This document shows, piece after piece, positions 17,403 to 25,590 of a DNA stretch of 47,274 nt (positions are counted from its first letter, which is position 1; each line of letters starts with the position of its first letter). The translations under genes and the position numbers were made by a program. The DNA comes from Coriobacteriaceae bacterium (lineage in GTDB: Bacteria > Actinomycetota > Coriobacteriia > Coriobacteriales > UMGS124): assembly GCA_019421015.1 (NCBI GenBank), contig JAHZGC010000031.1, forward strand, positions 1 to 47,274. The letters run 5' to 3'. Under the pieces are notes generated by a model. The model had not been told where the DNA came from and searched no databases. It saw only the letters and a program-made list of their open reading frames with translations.

Positions 17403-17888
17403 TTACTTCTCTCGATACTCCGCTGACGCATCTATGCAGTACTGCTGGGTACCCACCATGGTGGGCCACGGAGACGCATAGATTATCTGGTAGAGCGATG
17501 TGCCTGATTCGTTGTGGCAATTGTAGACAAGGCGTTCAACCGTGGGGTTGTTCGCTAATAGGATAGCTGCGGCGCAGGCACACTTGATGCCTTCTCTTGC
17601 GTTGTCCATCCCCATGCTGTCTGGGACGATGGTGTTGACCTGGATCCAGTAGTCGTTCTCGCCAGTGTGCGACTCGGCGACGGAGACCGTGGCTTTGCTG
17701 GGAAGGTGCCATGTGGATCCGTCTACGGTGATGCCACTTTCAAAAGCGGCTTGAACCTCTTTGCAAAGAGCATCGCCAGTAGCCGAGAAATACTCTGTGT
17801 CTGCCTTACTGCCACATCCCGTGAGCGACAGCAATCCCATGACGGCTATAGATGATGCGACGAACTGCCTTCTGCTAATGCTCTTCAC
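17403..17888 (-). CDS. phage lipoprotein with twin-arginine signal, candidate superinfection exclusion
   Basis: The 161-residue product has ISRRQFVASS followed by a hydrophobic run and a lipobox LTGC (Cys25). It thus combines a Tat motif with a lipoprotein cleavage site, so it should be folded inside the cell and anchored on the outer face of the membrane. The mature part has no family I recognise; it contains several Cys and Trp residues. The GTG at 17888 has TAGGAGG upstream and directly follows the repressor gene (8 bp gap), so it is probably expressed in the lysogen. Lysogenically expressed lipoproteins in temperate phages often block DNA injection by related phages. That role is inferred from position only. 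Confidence 0.75.
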   Translation of the reverse strand: MKSISRRQFVASSIAVMGLLSLTGCGSKADTEYFSATGDALCKEVQAAFESGITVDGSTWHLPSKATVSVAESHTGENDYWIQVNTIVPDSMGMDNAREGIKCACAAAILLANNPTVERLVYNCHNESGTSLYQIIYASPWPTMVGTQQYCIDASAEYREK

Positions 17889-17896
17889 TTTTCCTC

Positions 17897-18550
17897 CTAA
17901 AGCTCGTAATCGTCTGGTAGCGTGTACCACACCACTCGACCCTCTATGGTAACGATGTCGGTATCATCCTTGTTATAGTCGAATATGATTGACGTAATGG
18001 TCGGGTCCGTGCTGTCCGGTATGAGTTCAAGGCCAAAGGTAAGCTTCTTCACGCGCTTCACGGTTGCGTCACACCCATTGACCCTGACCGCGTATATTTT
18101 GCCGTCTATTATCGGTGCTTTCTGGTCCGGATCAACCAGCGCATACGCTCCGTCTGGGATAACTCTGTTCATGCTCGGTCCGTCTACGGTAAGCAAGAAC
18201 GCGTGTGGGTATCTTTTCGTAACACCTTTCCTAATCTGTATGTGCCTGTCCACATCTTCTAGCTCGCGCGGCTTCCCTGCAGCAATTTTTCCGTAAAGAG
18301 GAACCCAGTCGAAAGCGTCATCGTCGCTGTGCATGCTGGCAAAAGTACCTGGGGACACAACGTCGTAACCCATCAGGGCTTCCGGTGAAACATGTAGAAA
18401 TGATGCAAGCGCGCTCATTGTAGGTCCTAGAGGGACGTTTTTTAACTGTTCCCAATTTCGATATGTCCCCAAAGGCACGCCCAACTTCTCAGCTACGTCT
18501 TTTTGGGTCAGACCTGCTTCTTTGCGAATTCTTTTTAACTCAAAAAGCAT
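17897..18550 (-). CDS. CI-like repressor (HTH plus S24/LexA-type peptidase)
   Basis: The 217-residue form has an N-terminal XRE helix-turn-helix (TQKDVAEKLGVPLGTYRNWEQ) and a C-terminal S24 autoprotease domain. The cleavage region is near GKIAAGKP, the nucleophile is Ser in GPSMNRVIPDG, and the general-base Lys is in DATVKRV. It keeps the prophage silent and is expected to self-cleave with RecA during DNA damage. The ATG at 18550 has GGAG nine bases upstream. A GTG at 18580 in the same frame would add ten residues but has no ribosome binding site, though a leaderless start is possible. It is divergent from the Cro-like gene across an operator-rich gap. Confidence 0.9.
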   Translation of the reverse strand: MLFELKRIRKEAGLTQKDVAEKLGVPLGTYRNWEQLKNVPLGPTMSALASFLHVSPEALMGYDVVSPGTFASMHSDDDAFDWVPLYGKIAAGKPRELEDVDRHIQIRKGVTKRYPHAFLLTVDGPSMNRVIPDGAYALVDPDQKAPIIDGKIYAVRVNGCDATVKRVKKLTFGLELIPDSTDPTITSIIFDYNKDDTDIVTIEGRVVWYTLPDDYEL

Positions 18551-18589
18551 CTCTGCTGTCTCCGGAGTAGGCGTTTCCACGCACCGTTT

Positions 18590-18674
18590 GTAAGCGAGAA
18601 CAATTATAAAGGGAAAATTTCCTATTGACTAGTAAGTGAAGTCACCTACTATACGTGTACACGAACTCGCTTAC
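18590..18674. promoter_or_regulatory. CI/Cro operator region with four half-sites
   Basis: The octamer GTARGYGA occurs as GTAAGCGA (18590-18597), GTAAGTGA (18632-18639), and in inverted orientation as TCACCTAC (18642-18649) and TCGCTTAC (18667-18674). The central pair forms a 20-bp imperfect palindrome at 18631-18650. The outer pair is symmetric about nearly the same centre. A separate perfect palindrome, CGTGTACACG, lies at 18654-18663. Confidence 0.75.
18625..18652 (+). promoter_or_regulatory. early rightward promoter (PR-like)
   Basis: TTGACT (18625-18630) is followed by TACTAT (18647-18652) with 16 bp between. The central operator palindrome fills the spacer, so repressor binding would directly block polymerase. 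Transcription would run into the Cro-like gene. Confidence 0.6.
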
Positions 18675-18691
18675 TCAAGGAGGTGAGATAC

Positions 18692-18886
18692 ATGGATGGA
18701 GAGAAGCTGCGCGAATTGCGCGAGGCAAAGGGCCTCACCCGCAAGCAAGTCGAGTACGACACCGGTGTGAGCCGCGAGGCAATCGCAAACATCGAGTACG
18801 GACGGACAAAGAACCCTTCGATCTCGACGGTAGCCAAGCTCGCAGAATTTTTCGGCGTTCCCGTCGAGAATCTTCTGAGCGACTAG
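18692..18886 (+). CDS. Cro-like XRE-family regulator
   Basis: The 64-residue protein is almost entirely one XRE helix-turn-helix (LTRKQVEYDTGVSREAIANIE). Its ATG at 18692 has an exceptionally strong AAGGAGGTGA; an in-frame GTG at 18683 lies inside that site and is unlikely. It is divergent from the repressor and first in the rightward operon, the classical Cro position. It probably binds the same GTARGYGA sites to favour lytic growth. Confidence 0.88.
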   Translation: MDGEKLRELREAKGLTRKQVEYDTGVSREAIANIEYGRTKNPSISTVAKLAEFFGVPVENLLSD

Positions 18887-19037
18887 AGCACGACAAGGCC
18901 ATGACCACCTCGCACTGTGCACTTTGAGAATCTTGCCGTCTATCAGCATCGAGCTGGGCGGCGCGGCGCGCTTGCCACCCCGGAGCGGAGTGCACTTTCC
19001 GACTTGGCGTGGGGGCGTAGACCGGGACACCGAATAA

Positions 19038-19178
19038 ATGTCCTGGCAGGAAATGGCGAATCTACAAGGCATGAAGAGATGCCATACGCGAAGGCCCCCA
19101 AATCTGCCCATCAGCTTGGCGGCGGTGACAGATAAGGAGGCCAGAAAAGGAGACTGGAATGAATCCAGCCGCAAATGA
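19038..19178 (+). CDS. possible small ORF before the antirepressor
   Basis: A 46-codon frame, ATG at 19038 to TGA at 19178, overlaps the antirepressor start by 20 bp. It is basic (LQGMKRCHTRRPPNLPIS) and has no clear ribosome binding site. It is the only frame of any promise in the 272-bp gap 18887-19158, which is otherwise empty. Confidence 0.25.
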   Translation: MSWQEMANLQGMKRCHTRRPPNLPISLAAVTDKEARKGDWNESSRK

Positions 19179-19980
19179 GTGTACCACGCAAGTACAAGTC
19201 TTTGACAACCGCGAGTTCGGAAGCATCCAGGCTATCGAAATCGACCACGAGCCGTGGTTCGTGGCGAAGGGCGTGTGCGAGATCCTAGAGCTTGGTAATC
19301 CACGCTCGTCTCTGGCGCTCTTGGACGAAGACGAGAAGGGCGTCCACAGTGTGGACACCCCTGGCGGATCGCAGAACATGACCATCATCTCGGAGCCCGG
19401 CCTGTACGCACTCATCCTCAAGAGCCGCAAGCCACAGGCCAAGTCTTTTAAGCGCTGGGTCACCCACGAGGTCATCCCGTCCATCCGCCGCCACGGCATG
19501 TACGCCACGCCGCAGGCCGCCGAGGCGATGCTGGCCGACCCCGACGTGATGATCGCCACGCTCCAGGCGCTCAAGGCCGAGCGCGCAAAGGCCGCCGAGC
19601 TTGCGGCCGCCAACGCGGAGATGGCCCCCAAGGCGCTCTTCGCAGACGCCGTGGCCGCGTCGGACCGCTGCATCCTGGTGGGCGACCTCGCCAAGCTGCT
19701 CAAGCAGAACGGCTACGAGACCGGGCAGCGCAGGCTCTTCACTCAGCTCCACAAGGACGGCTACCTCATGTGGAGCGCGGGCAAGCACATGCCGACGCAG
19801 CGCGCCATGGAGCAGGGCCTCTTCAAGCTCAAGGAGCACAGCGGCCTCAAGCCCGACGGCAGCGGGTGGTCGACGGTCACCGTCACCGTGACCGGCAAGG
19901 GCCAGGTCCACTTCATCAACCGCTACTGCAAGGACCGCATCCCGCGCAACCAGCGGGTCATCAAGTTCAAGACGGCGTGA
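19159..19980 (+). CDS. phage antirepressor (BRO-N plus KilAC/ANT domain)
   Basis: The 273-residue product has an N-terminal BRO domain (FDNREFGSIQAIEIDHEPWFVAKGVCEILELGNPR, residues ~14-110, with the SFKRWVTHEVIPSIRRHG end) and a C-terminal KilA-C/ANT domain (about 150-273, LVGDLAKLLKQNG to NRYCKDR). These proteins bind the repressor or DNA and help induce lytic growth. The ATG is preceded by AAAGGAG. It lies directly after the Cro-like gene, as in many temperate phages. Confidence 0.92.
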   Translation: MNPAANECTTQVQVFDNREFGSIQAIEIDHEPWFVAKGVCEILELGNPRSSLALLDEDEKGVHSVDTPGGSQNMTIISEPGLYALILKSRKPQAKSFKRWVTHEVIPSIRRHGMYATPQAAEAMLADPDVMIATLQALKAERAKAAELAAANAEMAPKALFADAVAASDRCILVGDLAKLLKQNGYETGQRRLFTQLHKDGYLMWSAGKHMPTQRAMEQGLFKLKEHSGLKPDGSGWSTVTVTVTGKGQVHFINRYCKDRIPRNQRVIKFKTA

Positions 19981-19994
19981 GGGGGACGAGCCAG

Positions 19995-20198
19995 ATGGAA
20001 ACCAACCACATGCTGCTCACCGTGCAGGAGGCGTGCTCCATCGCAAGAGTGAGCGAGGCTCACATCCGCGGGCTGTGCGCGAAGGGCAAGATCAGGGCCG
20101 TGAAGGTCGGCCAGGTGTGGCGCATCAACCGCGCCGACTTCATGCGCTTCATGGCGCTCGACGACTGCGAGGGGGTGCCCGATGGCGCGAGCGAGTAA
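19995..20198 (+). CDS. small HTH DNA-binding protein (excisionase-like)
   Basis: The 67-residue protein carries a MerR/HTH_17-type motif (LLTVQEACSIARVSEAHIRGLC, KVGQVWRINRADFMRFM). This fold is used by excisionases and phage regulators. It starts 14 bp after the antirepressor and overlaps the next gene by 17 bp. Whether it controls excision cannot be told without the integrase. Confidence 0.8.
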   Translation: METNHMLLTVQEACSIARVSEAHIRGLCAKGKIRAVKVGQVWRINRADFMRFMALDDCEGVPDGASE

Positions 20199-20583
20199 GC
20201 CGGCGGTGTCCCAGGCCGCGCGGCTGGCGGCCGAGGCGAAGGTCGAGGCCGGCCGGGCCGTGCGCCTGGCCGACACGGCCGTGGACGCCGCCGCCCGGTC
20301 CATGGTCGTCTGCCACGAGACGCGCCGCATGGCAGACGTCAGGTGCGCATCGGTCGAGGCCCGGGTGCGCATAGCCGAGCGCGAGGTCAGGGCCCTGCGC
20401 GCCGAGAGGGGGCGGGCCGCGGCGAGGATGGAGCGCTGCGCCGTCGCCGCCCTGGGCGTCGGGGCATCGGCGTTCCTCGCGTGCGCCCTCTTCGGCGTCG
20501 CGTGGCCCTACGGGGTGGCGGTGTTCTCGCTGGCCGCTGCGGCAGCCGTCGCCATCACGAGCGACTGCATGGGGCCGCGATGA
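20182..20583 (+). CDS. phage protein with coiled coil and membrane hairpin
   Basis: The 133-residue product has an Ala/Arg/Glu-rich helical N-terminal part (about 1-85) and two closely spaced membrane helices at about 88-128. It has no recognised family. It overlaps the gene before by 17 bp and the RusA gene after by 4 bp (ATGA), so it belongs to the early operon. A membrane role in early infection is possible. Confidence 0.7.
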   Translation: MARASKPAVSQAARLAAEAKVEAGRAVRLADTAVDAAARSMVVCHETRRMADVRCASVEARVRIAEREVRALRAERGRAAARMERCAVAALGVGASAFLACALFGVAWPYGVAVFSLAAAAAVAITSDCMGPR

Positions 20584-21032
20584 GCGCCGTCACGGTGTCC
20601 TTCTCGGTGCCGCTCGTGGCCGGGAAGGCAAGGCACCGCACCACGAGGGCGGGCCACGTCTACACGCCCAAGGCCACCACGGACGCAGAGGCCGCAGTGT
20701 GGGCCGCGTACGAGGGCGAGAGCCTGCGCAAGTACGGACGCGTGGTGCGGGCCCCGGCGCACGTGCCCGTGCGCGTGGAGGTCACGGCCTACGACGGGCT
20801 GCCCAAGTCGCGCAGCAGGCGCGTCGCCTTCGAGGCTTTCGCGTGCAAGCCGGACGTAGACAACATCCTGAAGCTCGTCCTGGACGGGCTAAACCCGAGC
20901 CGGGGGCTGCGCACCGGCGCATGGGCCGACGACGCCCAGGTGACCAGCGTGGCCGTGGACAAGCTGGGGCGCTTCCGCGGCGGAGACAGGCGCACCGAGG
21001 TGACGATCATATGGGAGGAACCCGATGAGTGA
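20580..21032 (+). CDS. RusA-family Holliday junction resolvase
   Basis: The 150-residue protein shows the RusA signature KPDVDNILKLVLDGLN followed by a DDAQV aspartate pair, which bind the catalytic metals. RusA cuts Holliday junctions during phage recombination and before packaging. The ATG overlaps the previous stop (ATGA). The gene overlaps the next by 8 bp. Confidence 0.92.
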   Translation: MSAVTVSFSVPLVAGKARHRTTRAGHVYTPKATTDAEAAVWAAYEGESLRKYGRVVRAPAHVPVRVEVTAYDGLPKSRSRRVAFEAFACKPDVDNILKLVLDGLNPSRGLRTGAWADDAQVTSVAVDKLGRFRGGDRRTEVTIIWEEPDE

Positions 21033-22299
21033 GGACAAGGCGGTCACCATCGCCTCTCTCGAGGTGGAGAACGTGACCAAGATCAAGGCGGTGGCCATCA
21101 AGCCCGAGCGGGCCGGGCTCACCGTCATCGGCGGCAGGAACGCACAGGGCAAGACCAGCGTGCTCGACGCAATCTGCTGGGCGCTGGGCGGCAAGAGGTA
21201 CGAGCCCGACCGCCCCAGGCGCGACGGCAGCGTGAGCGACCCGCACCTGCGCGTGGAGCTGTCCAACGGCATCGTGGCCGAGCGCAGCGGCAAGAACGGC
21301 ACGCTCAAGGTCACAGACCCCAGCGGGGCCAGGGCCGGCCAGGCGCTCCTGGACGGCTTCGTGGAGTCCTTCGCGCTCGACCTGCCGCGCTTCATGGCGG
21401 GAAGCGACAAGGACAAGGCGCTCGCGCTGCTCAGGGCCGTTGGCGTCGAGGACGAGCTCAGGGCGCTCGACGTGAGCGAGGCCGTGCTCGCCGAGCAGCG
21501 CAGGGTCACAGGCCAGGTGGCGCGCCAGTACGCAGCCGCCGCCGACGCCATGCCCTACCACTGCGACGCGCCGGACGAGCCCGTTGACATCTCCGAGATC
21601 ATGGCCGCCCAGCGGGAGGCATACGAGCACAACGCCTGCAACGAGCGCGTCCGCCGAGAGGCGCAGCTGGCCTTGGACAAGGCCGCAAGCGCGGAAGCAG
21701 ACGTAAGCAGGCTGCGCGCTGAGCTGGAGTCTGCCGAGGTCGCGTTGGCAGAGGCGCGCGAAAGGCGCGACGCGCTGGCAGAGAAGGCCGCAGGGCTCGC
21801 CGACGTAGACACCGGCCCCATGGCCGAGCAGGCGCAGCGCGCAGAGGAGGTCAACGCCAAGGTGCGCGCCAACCGCGCCAAGGCTGACGCCAAGGCCGAC
21901 GCCGAGAAGCGCCAGGGCGAGTACGACCGGCTCACCGAGCAGATAGAGCAGGTGCGCAAAGACCGCGTGAGGCTGCTCGAGGGAGCTGACATGCCGCTTG
22001 AAGGGCTCTCGGTCGAGGGCGGTGCGCTCACCTACCAAGGTGACTCGTGGGGCTCCATGAGCGCGAGCATGCAGCTCATGGTTGCAACTGCCATCGTTCG
22101 CAAGATCAACCCGGCCTGCGGATTTGTGCTCGTGGACAAGCTCGAGCAGATGGACGCCGAGACTCTTGCCGAGTTTGCCCGGTGGTGCGAGGGCGAGGGC
22201 CTGCAGGTCATCGGCACCAGGGTGAGCACCGGCGACGAGTGCACCGTGGTCATCGAGGACGGCACCGTGGCCGACAGGGCATTCGAGCCGGCGTTTTAA
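21025..22299 (+). CDS. Rad50/SMC-like AAA ATPase
   Basis: The 424-residue protein has an N-terminal Walker A (IGGRNAQGKTS, about 37-47), a long central coiled coil (about 150-320), and a C-terminal region with a Walker-B-like strand (GFVLVDKLEQMD). It is shorter than host RecN/SbcC and resembles the phage ATPases paired with recombination genes. It may organise DNA ends for recombination; no SbcD-like nuclease is nearby. It starts within the RusA gene. Confidence 0.82.
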   Translation: MSEDKAVTIASLEVENVTKIKAVAIKPERAGLTVIGGRNAQGKTSVLDAICWALGGKRYEPDRPRRDGSVSDPHLRVELSNGIVAERSGKNGTLKVTDPSGARAGQALLDGFVESFALDLPRFMAGSDKDKALALLRAVGVEDELRALDVSEAVLAEQRRVTGQVARQYAAAADAMPYHCDAPDEPVDISEIMAAQREAYEHNACNERVRREAQLALDKAASAEADVSRLRAELESAEVALAEARERRDALAEKAAGLADVDTGPMAEQAQRAEEVNAKVRANRAKADAKADAEKRQGEYDRLTEQIEQVRKDRVRLLEGADMPLEGLSVEGGALTYQGDSWGSMSASMQLMVATAIVRKINPACGFVLVDKLEQMDAETLAEFARWCEGEGLQVIGTRVSTGDECTVVIEDGTVADRAFEPAF

Positions 22300-22308
22300 G
22301 GAGGGAAA

Positions 22309-23301
22309 ATGGCACTGAACATCACGCGCGGCGTCGTGAGGCGCGCCCAGAAGGTCGTGGTCTACGGCAGCGAGGGCGTCGGGAAGACCTGCTTCGCGGC
22401 GAGCTTCCCGGACCCGGTCTTCATCGACACGGAGGGCGGCTCGCTGCACTACGACGTGGCCCGCTACGACCGGCCCACGAGCTGGGCGATGCTCATGGAG
22501 CAGGTGGAGCACGCCCGCGCCAACTCCCCCAGCGGCTCGACGCTGGTGGTCGACACCCTGGACTGGGCCGAGAAGCTCTGCGTCGAGCACGCCTGCGCCG
22601 ACAACCACTGGGCCAACATCGAGGAGCCCGGCTGGGGCAAGGGCTACGCCGTGGTCAGGGACACCTTCGCGAAGTTCCTCGACGCGCTGTCCCTGGTGGC
22701 AGACCGCGGGGTGACGGTGGTCTGCACGGCCCACGCCCGCGTCGACAAGTACGAGCCGCCCGAGGCGGCCGCCGCATACGACCGGTGGAGCCTAAAGCTC
22801 AACGACTCCAAGAAGAGCAGCATATCGGCCATCGTGAAGGAGTGGGCCGACGCGCTTCTCTTCGCGAACTACAAGACCAACATCGAGATGGGCCCCGACA
22901 AGAAGGCCAAGGGCACGGGAGGGACGCGGCGCATCCTGTGCTGCAACCACACCGCCGCCTACGACGCAAAGAACCGCTGGGGCCTTCCCAACGAGGTGCC
23001 CTTCGAGTTCAAGAGCGTCGAGCCCTACGTCGTGGCCCCGCAGGCGGGCGTCGCCGACGCGCACGCCCCCGCTTCGGTGGCAAGCGCGAAGCTGATGCAG
23101 CTGCGCGACCTCATGGCGGCGTCTGGCATCGAGGACGCGGCCATGCGCAAGGCCGTGGCGGGGCAGGGCTACCGCCCCGAGGAGACGCCCCTGGAGGCGT
23201 ACCCGGACGACCTGCTCGACCGCCTTGTGAGCAAGTGGGAGCTGGTGCTCCCCTACGCGGTCAAGGCCATGGCCGAGACCGTTGAGATTCCCTTCAATTA
23301 G
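22309..23301 (+). CDS. phage AAA_24 nucleotide-binding protein
   Basis: The 330-residue protein has a P-loop near its start (VVVYGSEGVGKTCFA, about 17-31), a Walker B in STLVVDTLDWAE, and a RecA-like core. This is the AAA_24 family common in phage recombination modules, related to Sak4-type single-strand annealing ATPases. A strong AAGGAGG precedes the ATG. It likely works with the following DUF669 protein. Confidence 0.85.
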   Translation: MALNITRGVVRRAQKVVVYGSEGVGKTCFAASFPDPVFIDTEGGSLHYDVARYDRPTSWAMLMEQVEHARANSPSGSTLVVDTLDWAEKLCVEHACADNHWANIEEPGWGKGYAVVRDTFAKFLDALSLVADRGVTVVCTAHARVDKYEPPEAAAAYDRWSLKLNDSKKSSISAIVKEWADALLFANYKTNIEMGPDKKAKGTGGTRRILCCNHTAAYDAKNRWGLPNEVPFEFKSVEPYVVAPQAGVADAHAPASVASAKLMQLRDLMAASGIEDAAMRKAVAGQGYRPEETPLEAYPDDLLDRLVSKWELVLPYAVKAMAETVEIPFN

Positions 23302-23314
23302 ATAGGAGACTGAC

Positions 23315-23764
23315 ATGGCTGACGAGATCCAGAGCTGGGACATGACCGAGGTCGAGGACGGCGGCGACAGGACGCTTCTGCCCGATGGCCGCTACCCCTT
23401 CACCGTCTCCAAGCTCATCCGCACCCGTGCTAAGGACGGCGCGCCCATGGCCGAGATCCACCTCTCTGTGGACGGCGGCGATCTTGGGCGCACCACGGTC
23501 ATCGAGAACATCAAGCTCGTGAAGTCGACCGACTGGAAAAAGTCGCAGCTCTTCAAGGCCATCGGAGCGCCGGTCATCGACGGCAAGGTGCAGATCAGCT
23601 GGGACGCGCTCGAGAGCGGCGCTTCCGACGGCTCGGCCTACGGGGTGGCCGACTTCGAGGTGAACGAGTACACCAAGGACGGCAAGACCTTGAAGAACAA
23701 CAAGGTGACGTCGTTCATCCCGCGCAACACCGGCGCGCCCACGCAGCCTGCGAGGGCGTTCTAA
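23315..23764 (+). CDS. DUF669-family phage protein, putative ssDNA-binding
   Basis: The 149-residue protein fits the DUF669 pattern (LPDGRYPFTVSKLIRTRAKDGAPMAEIHLSV), with a beta-rich core and a TKDGKTLKNNKVTSFI segment. DUF669 proteins usually sit beside AAA_24 ATPases and helicases, exactly as here, and are thought to act like single-strand binding proteins. The ATG follows TAGGAG. Confidence 0.82.
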   Translation: MADEIQSWDMTEVEDGGDRTLLPDGRYPFTVSKLIRTRAKDGAPMAEIHLSVDGGDLGRTTVIENIKLVKSTDWKKSQLFKAIGAPVIDGKVQISWDALESGASDGSAYGVADFEVNEYTKDGKTLKNNKVTSFIPRNTGAPTQPARAF

Positions 23765-25369
23765 ATGGCGGCGCTTCGGCCCTACCAGGCCGAGGCGGTG
23801 GCGGGCATAGAGTCCCAGTGGGGGTGCGGCAACCGCCGCACCCTCCTTTGTATGGCCACGGGCACGGGCAAGACCGTGGTCATGGCCGAGATGGCGAGGC
23901 GCGAGGCAGTGGCCGGCGGCCGCACGCTGCTCCTGGCGCACCGCGGCGAGCTGCTCGACCAGGCGGCCGACAAGCTCTACTCCTACGCGGGCATCCGCTG
24001 CGGCGTGGAGAAGGGCGCCGAACGCTGCGAGGACCCGTGGCCCGTGGTGGTCGGCTCGGTGCAGTCAATGTGCCGCGACGCGCGGCTCGCCCGCTATGCC
24101 CCAGACGCCTTCAGCCTGGTGATGGTGGACGAGGCGCACCACAGCGCCTCTGGCTCGTACAGGGCGGTGCTCGAGCACTTCCCGAACGCCAAGGTGCTCG
24201 GCGTGACCGCCACCCCGGACCGCTCCGACCGCAAGGGCCTGGCGGAGGTGTTCGACTCGATAGCCTACGAGTACGGCATGGCGAGCGCCGTGCGCGACGG
24301 CTACCTGGTGCCCATAAGGGCGCTCCAGATGCCCGTGGAGATCGACCTCACGGGCGTGCGCTCGCAGGCAGGCGACTGGAGCGCGGCAGACCTCGGCTCA
24401 AGGCTCGACCCCATGCTGCGCGAGATCGCGCGCGCCATGGTGGGTGCCGGGTGCAAGGGGCGCAAGAGCGTTGCGTTCCTCCCCCTGTGCGCCACCTCCG
24501 AGCGCTTCGCCAAGATCCTGCAGGAGGAGGGCCTGAGCGCCGCACACGTCGACGGCAACTCGCCCGACAGGGCGCAGGTGCTCGCCGACTTCGACGCGGG
24601 CCGCTACGACGTGCTGTGCAACGCCATGCTGCTCACCGAAGGCTGGGACTGCCCGAGCGTCGACTGCGTGGTGCCTCTGCGGGCCACGAAGAGCAGGGCC
24701 CTCTATGCCCAGATGGTTGGCAGGGGCACCAGGCTCTCGCCGGAGACGGGCAAGCGCGACCTGCTCCTGCTCGACTTCCTCTGGCAGGCCACGTCTCACG
24801 ACCTGTGCCGCCCGGCGTCTCTCGTGGCGGCATCGCCCCAGGTGGCCAAGGCCATGGGCGCGAGGCTCGATGGCGGCGAGGAGATGGACCTGCTCGAGCT
24901 TGAGGGCCTGGCCGAGCGCGACGTGGTTGCTGAGCGCGAGGAGAGCCTGGCGCGCGAGCTGGAGGAGAAGCGCAGGCGTAAGGCGCGCTTCGTCGACCCG
25001 CTGCAGTACGCCATGAGCATCGAGGCGGAGGATTTGGCCGACTGGGAGCCGACCTTCGCGTGGGAGGCCGTGGAGCCCACGGAGAAGCAGCTGCAGGCGC
25101 TCGAGAAGGCTGGCATAGACTCCGTATCCGTCAGATACAGGGGCCTTGCGTCTCTGATACTCGACAAGCTCCACAGGCGCCGCGACGCAGGGCTTGCGAC
25201 GCCCAAGCAGATACGCCAGCTCGAGCAGCGTGGGTTCCTCCACGTCGGCTCGTGGAGCTTCGATGCCGCGAGCTCTATGATCGGCCGCATCGCGGCCAAC
25301 GACTGGCGCACTCCCTACGACGTCGACCCGACCACATACGACCCCAGAGAGGATGAGCTATGCGCGTGA
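23765..25369 (+). CDS. SF2 DEAD/DEAH-box helicase
   Basis: The 534-residue protein has the full SF2 motif set: Walker A MATGTGKTVV (motif I), VMVDEAHHS (motif II, DEAH), LGVTATPDR (motif III), and QMVGRGTRLSP (motif VI). A C-terminal region of about 130 residues follows. It is an ATP-driven DNA or RNA unwinding enzyme of the phage replication/recombination block. The ATG directly follows the previous stop codon; GAGGG lies 8 bases upstream. Confidence 0.93.
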   Translation: MAALRPYQAEAVAGIESQWGCGNRRTLLCMATGTGKTVVMAEMARREAVAGGRTLLLAHRGELLDQAADKLYSYAGIRCGVEKGAERCEDPWPVVVGSVQSMCRDARLARYAPDAFSLVMVDEAHHSASGSYRAVLEHFPNAKVLGVTATPDRSDRKGLAEVFDSIAYEYGMASAVRDGYLVPIRALQMPVEIDLTGVRSQAGDWSAADLGSRLDPMLREIARAMVGAGCKGRKSVAFLPLCATSERFAKILQEEGLSAAHVDGNSPDRAQVLADFDAGRYDVLCNAMLLTEGWDCPSVDCVVPLRATKSRALYAQMVGRGTRLSPETGKRDLLLLDFLWQATSHDLCRPASLVAASPQVAKAMGARLDGGEEMDLLELEGLAERDVVAEREESLARELEEKRRRKARFVDPLQYAMSIEAEDLADWEPTFAWEAVEPTEKQLQALEKAGIDSVSVRYRGLASLILDKLHRRRDAGLATPKQIRQLEQRGFLHVGSWSFDAASSMIGRIAANDWRTPYDVDPTTYDPREDELCA

Positions 25370-25590
25370 TCGTGGACTACTGGCCCATGACCGAGCACGA
25401 CGGGCCCGTGCAGCCGCGCGACGTCGTGAAGCTGCCGGGCGGCTTCGTGACGATGGTGGTGGGCGTCACCTTCGGCGCGGCGTCGTGCGGCAGCTACGTC
25501 AACGGCTTCTGGGTGGGCGCGGACGAGCGGCTGGAGCTGGTGCGCAGGCCGAAGACGTCGGCAGTCACGGCTAAGGCTACGGAGGGATAG
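25360..25590 (+). CDS. small phage protein of unknown function
   Basis: The 76-residue product overlaps the helicase by 10 bp and continues the operon. It is beta-rich, with FVTMVVGVTFGAASCGSYVNGFW in its middle. I do not recognise its family. Confidence 0.65.
   Translation: MRVIVDYWPMTEHDGPVQPRDVVKLPGGFVTMVVGVTFGAASCGSYVNGFWVGADERLELVRRPKTSAVTAKATEG

Noticed and set aside
17134..17520. Minus-strand frame across tRNA-Met
   Set aside because: It reads through the tRNA in reverse and gives a peptide that arises only from tRNA sequence; no start signal.
21007..22734. Minus-strand frame of 575 codons over the Rad50-like gene
   Set aside because: It is a GC-driven antisense frame; the plus-strand product has a clear P-loop and coiled coil.
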